This document shows, piece by piece, positions 29,434 through 39,554 of a DNA stretch of 64,000 nt. The stretch comes from Enteroscipio rubneri (GTDB lineage: Bacteria > Actinomycetota > Coriobacteriia > Coriobacteriales > Eggerthellaceae). The stretch's first letter is position 1, and each line of letters begins with the position of its first letter. The DNA is taken from contig NZ_PPEK01000003.1 of assembly GCF_002899715.1 (NCBI RefSeq), positions 124,001-188,000 on the forward strand, read 5' to 3'. The translations under genes and the position numbers were made by a program. The notes beneath the pieces were generated by a model. The model saw nothing but the letters and a program-made list of their open reading frames with translations. It did no database searches and was not told the DNA's origin.

Positions 29434-30384
29434 ATGGCGACGATGGGCGCGGGTCCGCGTACGACGGCCCCCACAAGCGTGCGCATGGCCGTGAACCTGG
29501 GCGGCCTAGAGATGAAGAACCCAGTCACGGTGGCGTCGGGCACGTTCGCCGCCGGGCGCGAGTACGGCGATTTCGTGGACGTGGCCGCCCTCGGCGCGGT
29601 CACCACGAAGGGCGTGTCGCTCGCCGGCTGGGAGGGCAACGCCAGCCCTCGCATCGCCGAGACGCCCTCGGGCATGCTCAACTCCATCGGGCTGCAGAAC
29701 CCCGGCGTCGCGCACCTGAAAGCGCACGACCTGCCGTGGCTCGCCGAGCGCGGTGCGACGACGATCGTGAACGTGTCGGGCCACAGCTTCGACGAGTACG
29801 TGCAGGTGATAGAGGCGCTCGAGGACGCGCCGGTGGACGCCTACGAGGTGAACATCTCGTGCCCGAACGTGGACGCGGGAGGCATGACCATCGGCACGTG
29901 CACCTCGAGCGTCGAGGAGGTCGTATCCCGGTGCCGCGCGGCCACGAAGCGACCGCTCATCGTGAAGCTCACGCCGAACGTCACCGACGTCGCCGAGATC
30001 GCTCGCGCCTCCGCAGCCGCCGGCGCCGATGCGCTCTCGCTCATCAACACGCTTCTGGGCATGGCCATCGACGCCGAGCGTCGCCGCCCGCAGCTCGCGC
30101 GCGGTGTGGGCGGGCTGTCGGGCCCCGCTGTCAAGCCCGTGGCGCTGCGCATGGTATGGGAGGTGCACCAGGCGGTCGACGTGCCGCTGCTCGGCATGGG
30201 CGGCATCTCGAACGCGACCGATGCGGTGGAGTTCATGCTGGCGGGGGCCACGGGCGTGGCCGTCGGCACCGCGAATTTCGCGAATCCGCACGCCACGGTT
30301 GAAATCATCGACGGAATAGCGCAGTATTGCAAGAGGCACGGCGTGGAAGACGTGCAGGAGCTGATAGGAGCGTTGGAATGGTGA
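29434..30384 (+). CDS. pyrD: Dihydroorotate dehydrogenase, class 1B catalytic subunit
   Basis: FMN enzyme of 316 aa oxidising dihydroorotate to orotate in the cytosol with PyrK. The class 1 catalytic Cys is in YEVNISCPNVDAGG, near residue 143. Other blocks are KNPVTVASGTFAAGREY, TTKGVSL, NSIGLQNPG, KLTPNVTD, and the FMN phosphate site GMGGISNATDAVEFMLAGA. The adjacent PyrK confirms class 1B (NAD-linked), suited to anaerobic life. It overlaps pyrF by 7 nt. Confidence 0.97.
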   Translation: MATMGAGPRTTAPTSVRMAVNLGGLEMKNPVTVASGTFAAGREYGDFVDVAALGAVTTKGVSLAGWEGNASPRIAETPSGMLNSIGLQNPGVAHLKAHDLPWLAERGATTIVNVSGHSFDEYVQVIEALEDAPVDAYEVNISCPNVDAGGMTIGTCTSSVEEVVSRCRAATKRPLIVKLTPNVTDVAEIARASAAAGADALSLINTLLGMAIDAERRRPQLARGVGGLSGPAVKPVALRMVWEVHQAVDVPLLGMGGISNATDAVEFMLAGATGVAVGTANFANPHATVEIIDGIAQYCKRHGVEDVQELIGALEW

Positions 30385-31103
30385 ACTCGTTCGAAAAGAT
30401 CCCCGCAAGGGAGCGCGTGATCGTCGCGCTCGACTGCGATATAGAGGAAGCCTTCGACCTCGCCGATCAGCTGCAGGACAAGGCATCGTGGATGAAGGTG
30501 GGCATGACGCTGTTCTATGCGAACGGCCCGGCGATCGTCTACGCGTTGAAAGAGCGCGGCTTCAAGGTGTTCCTCGACCTCAAATTCCACGATATCCCGC
30601 ACCAAGTCGAGGGCGCGGCATATTCCGCGGCTCACAGCGGCGCGGATATGCTCACCATGCACACGGTTGGCGGCGTGGATATGATGTCGGCTGCTCAGCG
30701 CGGCGCGGAACGAGCGGCAACCGAGTATGGACACGACGTGCCCGCCACACTTGGCATCACGGTGCTCACCAGCATGAATGATGCCGCCCTCGCCGAGACG
30801 GGCGTAAGTCGCGCCATGGCTGATCAGGTGGTGGTGCTCGCCGAGCAGGCCAAGCGCGCAGGCATCTCCGGCGTGGTGGCGTCCCCGCAGGAGGCCGCGC
30901 GCCTGCGCGAGATCCTCGGTCCCGACGCCTATATCGTCACCCCGGGCGTGCGCCCTGCGGGCAGCGATCGCGGCGACCAGAGCCGCGTGGCCACTCCCGC
31001 GCAGGCGTTCGAGAACGGCGCGTCGCACATCGTGGTGGGCCGTCCCATCACGCAGGCCGAGGATCCCGCAGCCGCGTTCGAAGCCATTGCGGCCGAATTG
31101 TAG
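30378..31103 (+). CDS. pyrF: Orotidine 5'-phosphate decarboxylase
   Basis: Last enzyme of UMP synthesis, 241 aa. The active-site motif FLDLKFHDIPHQV, with the catalytic Asp-Lys-Asp network, lies near residues 66-77. VIVALDCD and GVRPAGSDRGDQSRVATPAQAF (phosphate loop) are also typical, as is HIVVGRPITQAEDP. The ATG at 30378 has AGGAG upstream and overlaps pyrD. No pyrE (orotate phosphoribosyltransferase) is in the window, so it must be elsewhere. Confidence 0.96.
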   Translation: MVNSFEKIPARERVIVALDCDIEEAFDLADQLQDKASWMKVGMTLFYANGPAIVYALKERGFKVFLDLKFHDIPHQVEGAAYSAAHSGADMLTMHTVGGVDMMSAAQRGAERAATEYGHDVPATLGITVLTSMNDAALAETGVSRAMADQVVVLAEQAKRAGISGVVASPQEAARLREILGPDAYIVTPGVRPAGSDRGDQSRVATPAQAFENGASHIVVGRPITQAEDPAAAFEAIAAEL

Positions 31104-31260
31104 CCTTGGGACGTTGCAGAGGAGTTAGGCCTGATCGGGCGTTGTTGGTGACGATTAGGCGACGAAAAGCCGTCGAATGCCCCGACGCCTTCTAAAATGT
31201 GGTCGCGGCGCTGAAATTTTTTATGATTTGTGGTAATCGACAAGGCGAAACAAGTGAGAG

Positions 31261-31275
31261 CGTGATAGTATCACG
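31261..31275. promoter_or_regulatory. Palindrome over the mihF -10
   Basis: CGTGAT-AGT-ATCACG is a perfect palindrome with 6-bp arms that includes a -10-like TAGTAT (31266-31271), 38 nt before the mihF ATG. The position suggests operator control, perhaps autoregulation. Confidence 0.4.
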
Positions 31276-31308
31276 GCATCGCTTTAGGAACAGAAGGAGA
31301 TAAACACG

Positions 31309-32200
<892 letters not shown>

Positions 32201-32209
32201 TTCGATATT

Positions 32210-32470
32210 ATGAGCATCATTGAACCGAAGATCGACGTCCTGCTCGACCAGGCCGACAATGACCGCTTCCTGCTGTGCGCGCTTGCATCGAAACGCGCCC
32301 ATGATATCAACGATATGATGAGAGGCCAGCGAGATCGCGCCATCCAATTGCAGACGGCTGTCGAGATCGCACGGGCTGCCGACAAGAAACCGTTATCGCT
32401 AGCTTTCGACGAGATCGCGCGCGGCGAGGTTTCATACGATCCTGAATCTATCGACGTGAAGAACCATTAA
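32210..32470 (+). CDS. rpoZ: RNA polymerase omega subunit
   Basis: An 86-aa omega subunit that helps fold and latch beta-prime. Conserved features are the N-terminal EPKIDVLLDQADNDRFLLCALASKRAHDINDMMRGQ, where the A-x-x-R-A/x-x-I block contacts beta-prime, and the short helical C-terminus KKPLSLAFDEIARGEVSY. It immediately follows gmk, as in many bacteria. Confidence 0.93.
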   Translation: MSIIEPKIDVLLDQADNDRFLLCALASKRAHDINDMMRGQRDRAIQLQTAVEIARAADKKPLSLAFDEIARGEVSYDPESIDVKNH

Positions 32471-32471
32471 G

Positions 32472-32498
32472 GTTCCGCCGCTCGAAGAACGGCGGAAC
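32472..32498 (+). terminator. Hairpin after rpoZ
   Basis: A 9-bp perfect stem, GTTCCGCCG / CGGCGGAAC, with a 9-nt loop directly after the rpoZ stop. It is followed only by TT, so it is a weak terminator candidate. Confidence 0.55.
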
Positions 32499-32511
32499 TT
32501 GCCGACGCTGC

Positions 32512-32612
32512 GAAACCCCGAGGCATTCGGCTTTGGCGCTTTTGCGCTTGCCCTCGCGTGCGGAAGCACGCTTGGCCACGCAACGCGGCAATCCTGAAAG
32601 CCTCGGGGTTTC
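32512..32612. repeat. 101-bp structured element upstream of thiI
   Basis: GAAACCCCGAGGC (32512-32524) is perfectly mirrored at 32600-32612, enclosing 75 nt. It lies between the rpoZ hairpin and thiI (start 32732). It could be the base stem of a leader RNA or a small RNA. It does not fit a TPP riboswitch. Confidence 0.5.
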
Positions 32613-32731
32613 TCGCTGGCTTGCCCGCCAATCTGCGCGCTTGTTTCGCGCTTTGCGCACATCGCGCGACCGACGCGGCCGATGCCTGCGCTCGCGCGAA
32701 CCGTTCGAACCTGCGAATCCGAGGAACTTCC

Positions 32732-33943
32732 ATGACTGATTTCCAACGCATCATCCTCGTCCACTACCACGAGATCGGACTCAAGGGCCATAACCGCGCC
32801 TCATTCGAGATGCGCCTGCTCAAGAATCTCGAGGCATTGCTCGCGCCGTTTCCCGTTGTGACGATCCATCGCATCGCGGGGCGACTCCTCGTGTTCTTAC
32901 GCGAGGGGACGGACTGGGAAACAGCGAAACTCGTCTCCGATGCGATCGGCGGAATACCGGGCGTCGCACGCGTGTCATGCGGCTTCAAGTGCGCGCGCGA
33001 GTTGGACGTGATGGCCGAGGCGGCACTGGTCGCGTTGGCCGAAGCGGGCACCTTCGCCACGTTCAAGGTTGCGGCTCGCCGCAACCACACCGACTTCGCC
33101 ACAGGCTCGATGGACATGAACCAGATCATCGGCGCTGCGTTGTGCGAAGCTTATCCCAACAAGCAGGTGCGGATGAAGAACCCCGATGTCACCGTGGGAG
33201 TCGAGGTGGTCCAGAACGCATCGTACGTGTACGCCCGCTCGCTTCCAGGCATCGGGGGCCTGCCGGTGGGCAGCTCGGGCAAAGTTGTATGCCTTCTATC
33301 TTCGGGTATCGACTCGCCCGTAGCCACCTGGAAGCTCGCGCGGCGCGGCGCAGTATGCGTTGGCGTGCATTTCTCGGGTCGTCCGCAGACTTCGGACGAA
33401 AGCGAGTATCTTGTCGACGACATCGCGCGCGTACTCGAACGAACGGGGTGCATTGCGCGCGTGTACACGGTGCCTTTCGGCGACTACCAGCGCGAGATCT
33501 CGCTCGCGGTGCCACCCGAACTGCGCGTGATCATGTACCGCCGCCTCATGTTCAAGGTAGCGGAGACAATTGCGCACCACGAGCGCGCTGGCGCGCTCGT
33601 CACCGGCGAGAGCCTGGGGCAGGTTGCCTCGCAGACCCTTGATAATATTCGCTGCACCGATGCCGCGGTGGAGCTACCCGTGTTTCGCCCGCTGATCGGC
33701 ACCGACAAACTGGAAATCATCGCAGAAGCCGAACGGCTTGGCTCCTTCGAGATATCTTCGCAGGATGCTCCCGATTGCTGTACGCTGTTCATGCCCCGCG
33801 CACCCGAGACCCATGCGAAGCTCCCCGTTGTTCTCAAAGCCGAATCCTCGCTGCCTATCGAACGCTGGGTGGACGAAATCGTCGACGCAGCCGAGGTTCG
33901 CGACTACGCCTGCCCTGCATACAGAGGCAAGAAGAGGGCTTGA
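32732..33943 (+). CDS. thiI: tRNA 4-thiouridine synthase ThiI (no rhodanese domain)
   Basis: A 403-aa sulfurtransferase for 4-thiouridine at tRNA position 8, possibly also feeding thiamine synthesis. It has the N-terminal ferredoxin-like domain (LVHYHEIGLKGHNRASFE), a THUMP domain, and the PP-loop ATPase motif CLLSSGIDSPVATW near residue 190. TGESLGQVASQTLDNI and the PDCCTLFMP block follow. It lacks the C-terminal rhodanese domain of E. coli ThiI, as is common in Gram-positives, so a partner cysteine desulfurase is expected. The ATG at 32732 has GAGGAA upstream. Confidence 0.96.
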   Translation: MTDFQRIILVHYHEIGLKGHNRASFEMRLLKNLEALLAPFPVVTIHRIAGRLLVFLREGTDWETAKLVSDAIGGIPGVARVSCGFKCARELDVMAEAALVALAEAGTFATFKVAARRNHTDFATGSMDMNQIIGAALCEAYPNKQVRMKNPDVTVGVEVVQNASYVYARSLPGIGGLPVGSSGKVVCLLSSGIDSPVATWKLARRGAVCVGVHFSGRPQTSDESEYLVDDIARVLERTGCIARVYTVPFGDYQREISLAVPPELRVIMYRRLMFKVAETIAHHERAGALVTGESLGQVASQTLDNIRCTDAAVELPVFRPLIGTDKLEIIAEAERLGSFEISSQDAPDCCTLFMPRAPETHAKLPVVLKAESSLPIERWVDEIVDAAEVRDYACPAYRGKKRA

Positions 33944-34176
33944 CGAACTGCTCGCACGGACCAAGGTGCAGGAAAGGCGTTTCGCCGCGCATCCGATTCG
34001 ACATATCGGATGTTCGTTTGGACCGCGCAACGGCGTAGGCGTCGAGCGTGAAGACCGCATCGGATTCATGTTAGGAATACGTCGGATCACGCCGCTTCCC
34101 ATGCAGAACGCACGTCATCTACCTGCGAGATGACGCTGGTATGCTGATCTCCCGAAAAACGATGGGGAGGTCGGTT

Positions 34177-34836
34177 ATGCCGTTTGCGAAACAGGCTCTG
34201 TCATGGCGGTCGAAGGCGCATCTGGACGGTGTTCGCCTGCCGGTGCTTGTGGGGATCACTGCGTTGATCGTCCTCGTGCTGGGACTGGCATGCGCTTCTT
34301 TGCTGCAAGCCGCCTCATCGCATGGGTTTGCCGTGACGCGCGCCGACGAGGAGCAGAACGCGGACGAGGCGCCGATCGATAGCACCAATGAGATGGCTGC
34401 GCGCGTATTCGTGCACGTGGGCGGCGCTGTAGTTCATCCTGGAGTGCAAGAGCTCGAGGAGGGCTCGCGCGTCCAAGACGCCGTAGAGGCTGCAGGGGGA
34501 TTCGCTGACGGCGCGGCGCGCGATGCGCTCAACCTTGCGCGCGTCCTCCAAGACGGCGAGCAGGTGGTGGTGCCCACCGAGGAGGAGCTGACGGCATCCG
34601 TATCCCCCTCAGCCGAAGTATCGGCAGCGCCTGCGGCGCGCGGGCGAATCAACATTAACACGGCAACGGCCGAGGAATTGGATGCGCTTCCCGGGATTGG
34701 CCCTGCGACGGCTGAGAAGATCGTGGCCGATCGCGAGGCCAACGGTCCGTTCTCCACCATCGAGGATCTCAAACGCGTTTCGGGAATCGGCGACAAGAAG
34801 TACACCGAACTCGCTGATTCTGTATGCGTCGGCTGA
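34177..34836 (+). CDS. comEA: ComEA-like DNA-binding protein
   Basis: A 219-aa membrane-anchored DNA receptor of natural transformation. One TM segment lies at about residues 22-46 (LPVLVGITALIVLVLGLACASLL). An SLBB domain (VFVHVGGAVVHPGVQELEEGSRVQDAVEAAGGF) follows, then an Ala/Ser linker and a C-terminal helix-hairpin-helix pair (INTATAEELDALPGIGPATAEKIV, FSTIEDLKRVSGIGDKKY). ATG 34177 has GGGGAGG 6 nt upstream and is preferred to one 36 nt earlier. It overlaps comEC by 13 nt. Confidence 0.95.
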   Translation: MPFAKQALSWRSKAHLDGVRLPVLVGITALIVLVLGLACASLLQAASSHGFAVTRADEEQNADEAPIDSTNEMAARVFVHVGGAVVHPGVQELEEGSRVQDAVEAAGGFADGAARDALNLARVLQDGEQVVVPTEEELTASVSPSAEVSAAPAARGRININTATAEELDALPGIGPATAEKIVADREANGPFSTIEDLKRVSGIGDKKYTELADSVCVG

Positions 34837-37220
34837 CGCGACTCGGCGGTTCGCTTCCCATTGCGGAGGCTGAGCTTGCCGACGGCGTCGGAAGGGGATG
34901 TGTATCGGCCATGCCCCCTCGTCCGTCGTTGCCGCCGCTTTTGGGATGCGCGCTTTCTCAATGGGCATCGTGCGCGGCGGTCTTCTCAGCTGCTGCGTCG
35001 TGGGATGTGCGGATATGCATCGGTGGAGGTGCTATCGCAGCGCTCGCGACGGCAGTCGCTATCGCGGCTCTTTGGAGGCACCGTGCCGTACAGGCGTGGG
35101 CTGCACTCGCAGGAGCCTTGTTGGGGGTTGCGTGCGCGCTTGGGTGCGCGGCCGTTCAGCACACCGAGTCCCGCAATCTCGAGGACGCGCCGAGTCGCGT
35201 CCGATTCGAAGCGCTTGCTGACGGCTCGCGAAGCATGTACGGATCGTCCGTTCTCGCCCGGACAGAGCTACCCTCCGGTGTGCATGCTATCGTGCTCGTC
35301 AGAATCTCCGAGGATGATATTGTGCGCTATGGCGAGGTGTTTGAGGCGGACGCTTCGCTTGCGGTTCCGTCGGGATCCTCGGCCGCATACTGTTGGAGAC
35401 AGGGAGCCGTCGCCACCGCCCGGGCGAGCGACATCTCCCTTGTCGAGCGTCACGATCTTCTTGGGACGCTTGTGGGGCTTCGTAACAGGGTGATCGACGC
35501 GTTGGCCGATCTCGACGCAGGAGATGGTTCCGCCGTCCTTGCGGCGCTCGTGTGCGGGTGGCGCATTCCACTTGAAGAAGGGGAGGTTTACGAAGCTTTC
35601 AAAGTCACAGGGCTCGCGCACCTGGTTGCGGTATCCGGAGCGCACTTGTCCATTGTTTCGGCCTTTATCGCAGGCGCCCTGCGCCTTATGAGGGTGCCTC
35701 GCGTTCCGGCTATGGTCGTGCAGGCGATACTGCTGCTCTCCTATCTCGTTCTTGCTGCGGCGCCTCCCTCGGCCGTGCGCGCAGCGGTGATGGCTTTCGC
35801 AGGCATGCTATCATTCGCGGTTCGACGCAGACCGGCGTCGCTCGGCGCGCTTTCGGCGTGTATGCTGGGCTTCGTCGCTTTGGAGCCGACTGCTGCATTG
35901 TCCGTCTCTTTCGCGCTTTCTGCTCTCTCGACGCTCGGCATCGTGGTGTTTTCGGGGTTGTGCTCATCGTGGATAGCGGACCTTGTCCCCGTGCTTCCTC
36001 GCATAGTGCGCGAGGCGCTCGCGCTTACCGCTGCGTCGAGCATTACGGCTGCGCCTTTTTCCGCTTCGCTGTTTTCGATGCTGCCACTCGTCGCTCCGCT
36101 CGCTAACGTGGTCGCCGCGCCCCTGTTTCCACTTGTCTGCGCAGGTGGTCTGGTCGCTGCGATGGGATCGCTCATAGCACCCGCGGCGTCGGCTCCGTTG
36201 TTGGGGGTCGCGTCGACCGGTGCCGCCGTCCTGACGGGAATCGTGCACTTTCTTGCGAATCTTCCCCATGCAAGCGCGCCCGTCGAGCTTCCGCTTCTGT
36301 TCGCGCTCGGGGCTACCGCCGTGCTCGTCGCAGTCCTCTGGACGGCCTGGCCGCGCCCGCGTCCTGCCGTTGCTGGGGCTGTGTTCGGCACGACGCTCTG
36401 CATCGTCGTGTTCGCCATAGCGCTCGTCCCGCGCATGGCAGGAGACGAGATTATCATGCTCGATGTCGGCCAGGGAGATGCATTCGTTGTGCGCAGCAAT
36501 GGAGCGCACGTGCTCGTCGACACCGGTAACCAAGAAGGACTTTTACGCGAAGCGCTGGCGCGTCATGGCGTTCTCAGCCTCGATGCAGTCGTCGTCACGC
36601 ACGGAGACGACGATCATATGGGAGCGCTCGCCTCCTTGAACGGCGTGGTGGAAGTAGGGTGCGTACTGTTGGCCGACGACGCCTTGTCCTGCCCATGCAA
36701 TGCGTGCGCGCGCCTCCGCAAGGCAGCGTGCGACCTTGTGGGAGACGGAGGCGTCAAGGGACTCGGGGTGGGGGATCATGTAGTCGTCGGGGCTTTCGAT
36801 CTGTCCGTTGTATGGCCCGAGGAGTTCACGGACGAGGGCGGCAATGCCGATAGTCTCTGCCTGCTCGCCGAGGCCGATGCTGACGGCGACGGATCGGGCG
36901 ATTGGACGGCGCTGTTCGTGGGCGATGCCGAACGCGATCAGCTGGCGCAGCTCGTTGAAAGCGGCCGCGTCGGCAAAGTCGACCTGTACAAAGTGGGGCA
37001 TCACGGTTCCAAGAACGCTCTCGACAACCGGTTGGCCGATGCGCTCTCGCCAAGCATCGCGCTTGTGAGCGCGGGGGAAGGAAACCGCTACGGGCATCCC
37101 GCCCCCGAAACCGTTGCACTGCTTGAGGACACAGGGGCGCTCGTCATGCGCACCGATATCTCGGGGGATGTTTCATGCAGAATAGAGGCCGATCGGATAG
37201 CGGTTGAGACGCTGCGCTAG
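34824..37220 (+). CDS. comEC: ComEC/Rec2 DNA uptake channel
   Basis: A 798-aa polytopic membrane protein forming the DNA import channel. The Competence domain has HLVAVSGAHLSIVSAF and many TM helices at about residues 240-540. The C-terminal metallo-beta-lactamase domain reads IIMLDVGQGDAFVVRSNGAHVLVDTG, VVVTHGDDDHMGAL and LYKVGHHGSKNALDN, predicted to degrade the non-transforming strand. The N-terminal TM/OB region is also present. The start could be 34824 (overlapping comEA) or the ATG at 34911. With comEA and holA it forms the common comEA-comEC-holA cluster. Confidence 0.95.
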   Translation: MRRLTRLGGSLPIAEAELADGVGRGCVSAMPPRPSLPPLLGCALSQWASCAAVFSAAASWDVRICIGGGAIAALATAVAIAALWRHRAVQAWAALAGALLGVACALGCAAVQHTESRNLEDAPSRVRFEALADGSRSMYGSSVLARTELPSGVHAIVLVRISEDDIVRYGEVFEADASLAVPSGSSAAYCWRQGAVATARASDISLVERHDLLGTLVGLRNRVIDALADLDAGDGSAVLAALVCGWRIPLEEGEVYEAFKVTGLAHLVAVSGAHLSIVSAFIAGALRLMRVPRVPAMVVQAILLLSYLVLAAAPPSAVRAAVMAFAGMLSFAVRRRPASLGALSACMLGFVALEPTAALSVSFALSALSTLGIVVFSGLCSSWIADLVPVLPRIVREALALTAASSITAAPFSASLFSMLPLVAPLANVVAAPLFPLVCAGGLVAAMGSLIAPAASAPLLGVASTGAAVLTGIVHFLANLPHASAPVELPLLFALGATAVLVAVLWTAWPRPRPAVAGAVFGTTLCIVVFAIALVPRMAGDEIIMLDVGQGDAFVVRSNGAHVLVDTGNQEGLLREALARHGVLSLDAVVVTHGDDDHMGALASLNGVVEVGCVLLADDALSCPCNACARLRKAACDLVGDGGVKGLGVGDHVVVGAFDLSVVWPEEFTDEGGNADSLCLLAEADADGDGSGDWTALFVGDAERDQLAQLVESGRVGKVDLYKVGHHGSKNALDNRLADALSPSIALVSAGEGNRYGHPAPETVALLEDTGALVMRTDISGDVSCRIEADRIAVETLR

Positions 37221-37229
37221 AATGGGGGC

Positions 37230-38213
37230 ATGGCTATGAATTCCAAACAGGACGCACTGCTGCCCGTCTACCTTGTTGTAGGCGAAGACGCGCTCAAGCG
37301 CGATACCGTGATGCGGCGTCTGCGCGCGCGCCTTTCATCTCTGGGAGATCTTTCGTTCAATTCGGATGAGTTTTCCGGCGATATCGCGCTTGGTTCCGAT
37401 ATTGTGGCCGCATGCAACACGGTGCCGTTCGCAAGCCCGGTCAGGCTCGTCGAGGTTCGCGCAACCGACAAGCTGAAAAAGGCCGATGCGGAGGAGATCG
37501 TCTCCTACCTCGACGCTCCGAGCGACACAACGGTGTTGGCGCTTGTAGCGGAGAAGCTGCCGAAAAACACCCGCCTGTACAAGGCGGTCGCCAAACATGG
37601 CGCATCCGCTGTTATCGACTGCGCTCCGGTCAAACACTACCAACTGCCGAAGATGGTGCGCTCGATGGCTGTCGGGCACGGCGTGACGCTCACCGAAGGT
37701 GCCGCTGCGAAGTTGGTCGAGCTGGTGGGGGAGGATACCGTCCGTCTTGACGGTGAGGTGGGAAAGATTGCGCTAGCTCATCGGGGCGCAGATGCGGTTA
37801 ACGAACATGAGGTTGTCGCTTTGGTAAGCCGCACGGCCGAAGTGAAACCTTGGGAATTCGTCGACGCCTTCTCCGCGCGCGATGCGCGCAAGTGCCTGTT
37901 GTATATGGGACGCATGCGCTCCGAGTCTTCGTACGCTCTCCTTGCCCGGTGCACGACGCGCCTGCGCGAACTCGTCTGCGTTCGCTCGCTTATCGATCGC
38001 GGCGATCAGCGCGGCGTGGCCGCTGCCCTCAAAAGACCTGACTGGCAGGTAAAAAATCATGTTGCTTGGGCGCAGGGGTTCACTGTCGAAGAGTTGCGTT
38101 GCGCGCTTGTGTCCGCGCGCGACACCGAGCGGGCCATGAAGAGTGGCTCCGATGCGCAGACCGCCTTCCTCGAGTGGATGCTCGCCGTTGTCGCGCACCG
38201 CGATTCGGTATAG
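37230..38213 (+). CDS. holA: DNA polymerase III delta subunit
   Basis: Clamp-loader delta subunit, 327 aa, which opens the beta clamp. It has the degenerate AAA+ fold of HolA: LLPVYLVVGEDALKRDTVMRRLR, then a mid-domain with VRLVEVRATDKLKKADAEEIVSYL and LALVAEKLPKNTRLYKAV. Its collar domain has the block VKPWEFVDAFSARDARKCLLYMG. No Walker A is expected in delta. ATG 37230 or 37236 both fit the GGGGG upstream. It ends the com cluster, followed by a bidirectional terminator. Confidence 0.93.
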   Translation: MAMNSKQDALLPVYLVVGEDALKRDTVMRRLRARLSSLGDLSFNSDEFSGDIALGSDIVAACNTVPFASPVRLVEVRATDKLKKADAEEIVSYLDAPSDTTVLALVAEKLPKNTRLYKAVAKHGASAVIDCAPVKHYQLPKMVRSMAVGHGVTLTEGAAAKLVELVGEDTVRLDGEVGKIALAHRGADAVNEHEVVALVSRTAEVKPWEFVDAFSARDARKCLLYMGRMRSESSYALLARCTTRLRELVCVRSLIDRGDQRGVAAALKRPDWQVKNHVAWAQGFTVEELRCALVSARDTERAMKSGSDAQTAFLEWMLAVVAHRDSV

Positions 38214-38320
38214 AAGCGCCGCTGCTTGCCCGCAGCTCGCTGTTCGGTTGTCGAGTAAGAGGAAACCGTCGAACCCGCTGGATGAGGACGGCGTGATTTC
38301 ACAAGCGCGCCCGGTACGCG

Positions 38321-38344
38321 AAAAGGCCCCTTGCGGGGCCTTTT
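38321..38344. terminator. Bidirectional intrinsic terminator between holA and rpsT
   Basis: AAAAGGCCCC-TTGC-GGGGCCTTTT is a perfect 10-bp stem with a tetraloop and U-tracts for both strands, serving the convergent holA and rpsT transcripts. Confidence 0.92.
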
Positions 38345-38392
38345 CGCTCTTGATATGCGGAAGGATCGCGGGGCGATCTCCGTTCGAAAAAA

Positions 38393-38902
38393 CTATTCGG
38401 CTGCTTCCTCGGCTCCTTCGGCCTCCGCAGCGGCCTCGGCCTTGGCGGCTTCCTCGGCTTCCTTTGCCTTCCGCTTCTGGGCGGCGGTCTCTTCCTTGAG
38501 CTGCTTCTCGCGGCGCTTCGCCTTCTCCTTTGAAGCGGCTTCCATTTCCGCCTTGCGAGCAGCCTTGCGTTCGGCCTTCTTGGAGCCGGTCTTCTGCTCC
38601 TTCTTGGCCGGTTTCACATAGGCTGCGCGGTCGGCGTCGGTGGCTACGCTGTTGGCAAGAGCCATGATGCCGCTCTTGCGATTCGCGGCCTGGTTCTTAT
38701 GGATGACGCCTTTGCTTGCAGCCTTGTCCATGAGGCGGCAGGCTGCAAGTGCGGCGGCGTAGGCCTCGGCACCGTTGCCAGCAGCCACGGCATCCTTAAC
38801 GCGACGGGTGGCAGTTTTAAGCTCCGACTTCACCGCGCGGTTGCGCATGCGAGCCTTCTCGTTGGTGATGATGCGCTTCTTCTGGCTCTTGATGTTCGCC
38901 AT
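38393..38902 (-). CDS. rpsT: Ribosomal protein S20 with long C-terminal extension
   Basis: S20 binds 16S rRNA in the 30S body. Residues 1-88 are a standard S20 ([47 protein letters not shown]). About 80 extra residues then follow: a Lys/Arg/Ala helix ([31 protein letters not shown]) turning into an acidic Ala/Glu tail. The total of 169 aa is twice the normal length. The extension would form a charged, probably single helix or coiled coil. GGAGGAAAG precedes the ATG. The leader is about 130 nt from TATTGT at 39037-39032. Confidence 0.93.
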   Translation of the reverse strand: MANIKSQKKRIITNEKARMRNRAVKSELKTATRRVKDAVAAGNGAEAYAAALAACRLMDKAASKGVIHKNQAANRKSGIMALANSVATDADRAAYVKPAKKEQKTGSKKAERKAARKAEMEAASKEKAKRREKQLKEETAAQKRKAKEAEEAAKAEAAAEAEGAEEAAE

Positions 38903-39554
38903 AGGTGTTCTTTCCTCCAATGAATCACAAACCTGACTTTGCGAAGCCTTCGGGCTCCTCGCGCATCCGGCGCTCATGCTGCCGCGGGCGTCCGATAGCT
39001 CGCGCATGCGATCCAAGAGGATCGGCCTCGTACAATAGAGGCGCTATATGCACGCGGAACAGGCGGGATTTCTCTGCTCCTTCGACCTATCGGTCACCCA
39101 GCGATCACGAATCGTAAAGCGCAGCCACGTCTGCCGAATCGGCGATGAAGGTTCATCGCGCGCACGTACCGCTGGATACACAATGAGATAGAATACCAAA
39201 GGATCGGCACGTTTGCACGACGAATCGCAAAAACACCCATTTTGATCCGCCTCGGGAGGGAAGGCCCCCAGGAAGCGCAGGCTCTCAGTGAAGGCTTGCA
39301 CGAGGATCGAAGGGGCGTGTCGGCCCGCCTCGATACGCCTGAGGCACGTTCGAGAGAGGCGGGGGACGTCCCTTGCAGCATCCCTATCGATCCCAAGGTT
39401 CTGTGGTCAAATGTAAGCCGCTCCGCTGAGTTGCCGGCTTCCGTGGGTTTTCGGCGAGCGCCGCGTTCAGGCGCGGTGCTCGCTGGTAGAATAAGTGCGT
39501 TTTCCCCGCAGCGCCAGCATGTCGCATGGCGCTGCACGACGTGAAAGACAGGAT
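38903..39554. other. 650-bp intergenic region between divergent rpsT and lepA
   Basis: It contains the rpsT leader with -10 TATTGT (minus, 39037-39032) flanked by a GCCTC/GAGGC hairpin, and a lepA -10 TAGAAT at 39487-39492. On the minus strand around 39290-39405 lies what looks like a relic of an XRE HTH (ending RIEAGRHAPS). I see no tRNA or other gene. Confidence 0.45.

Noticed and set aside
32471-32731. Possible TPP riboswitch before thiI
   Set aside because: No CUGAGA and no ACCCUUGAACCUGAUC-like thi-box; only a long-range inverted repeat is present.
38903-39554. tRNA or small stable RNA in the rpsT-lepA gap
   Set aside because: No cloverleaf or GTTCRANNC box found on either strand.
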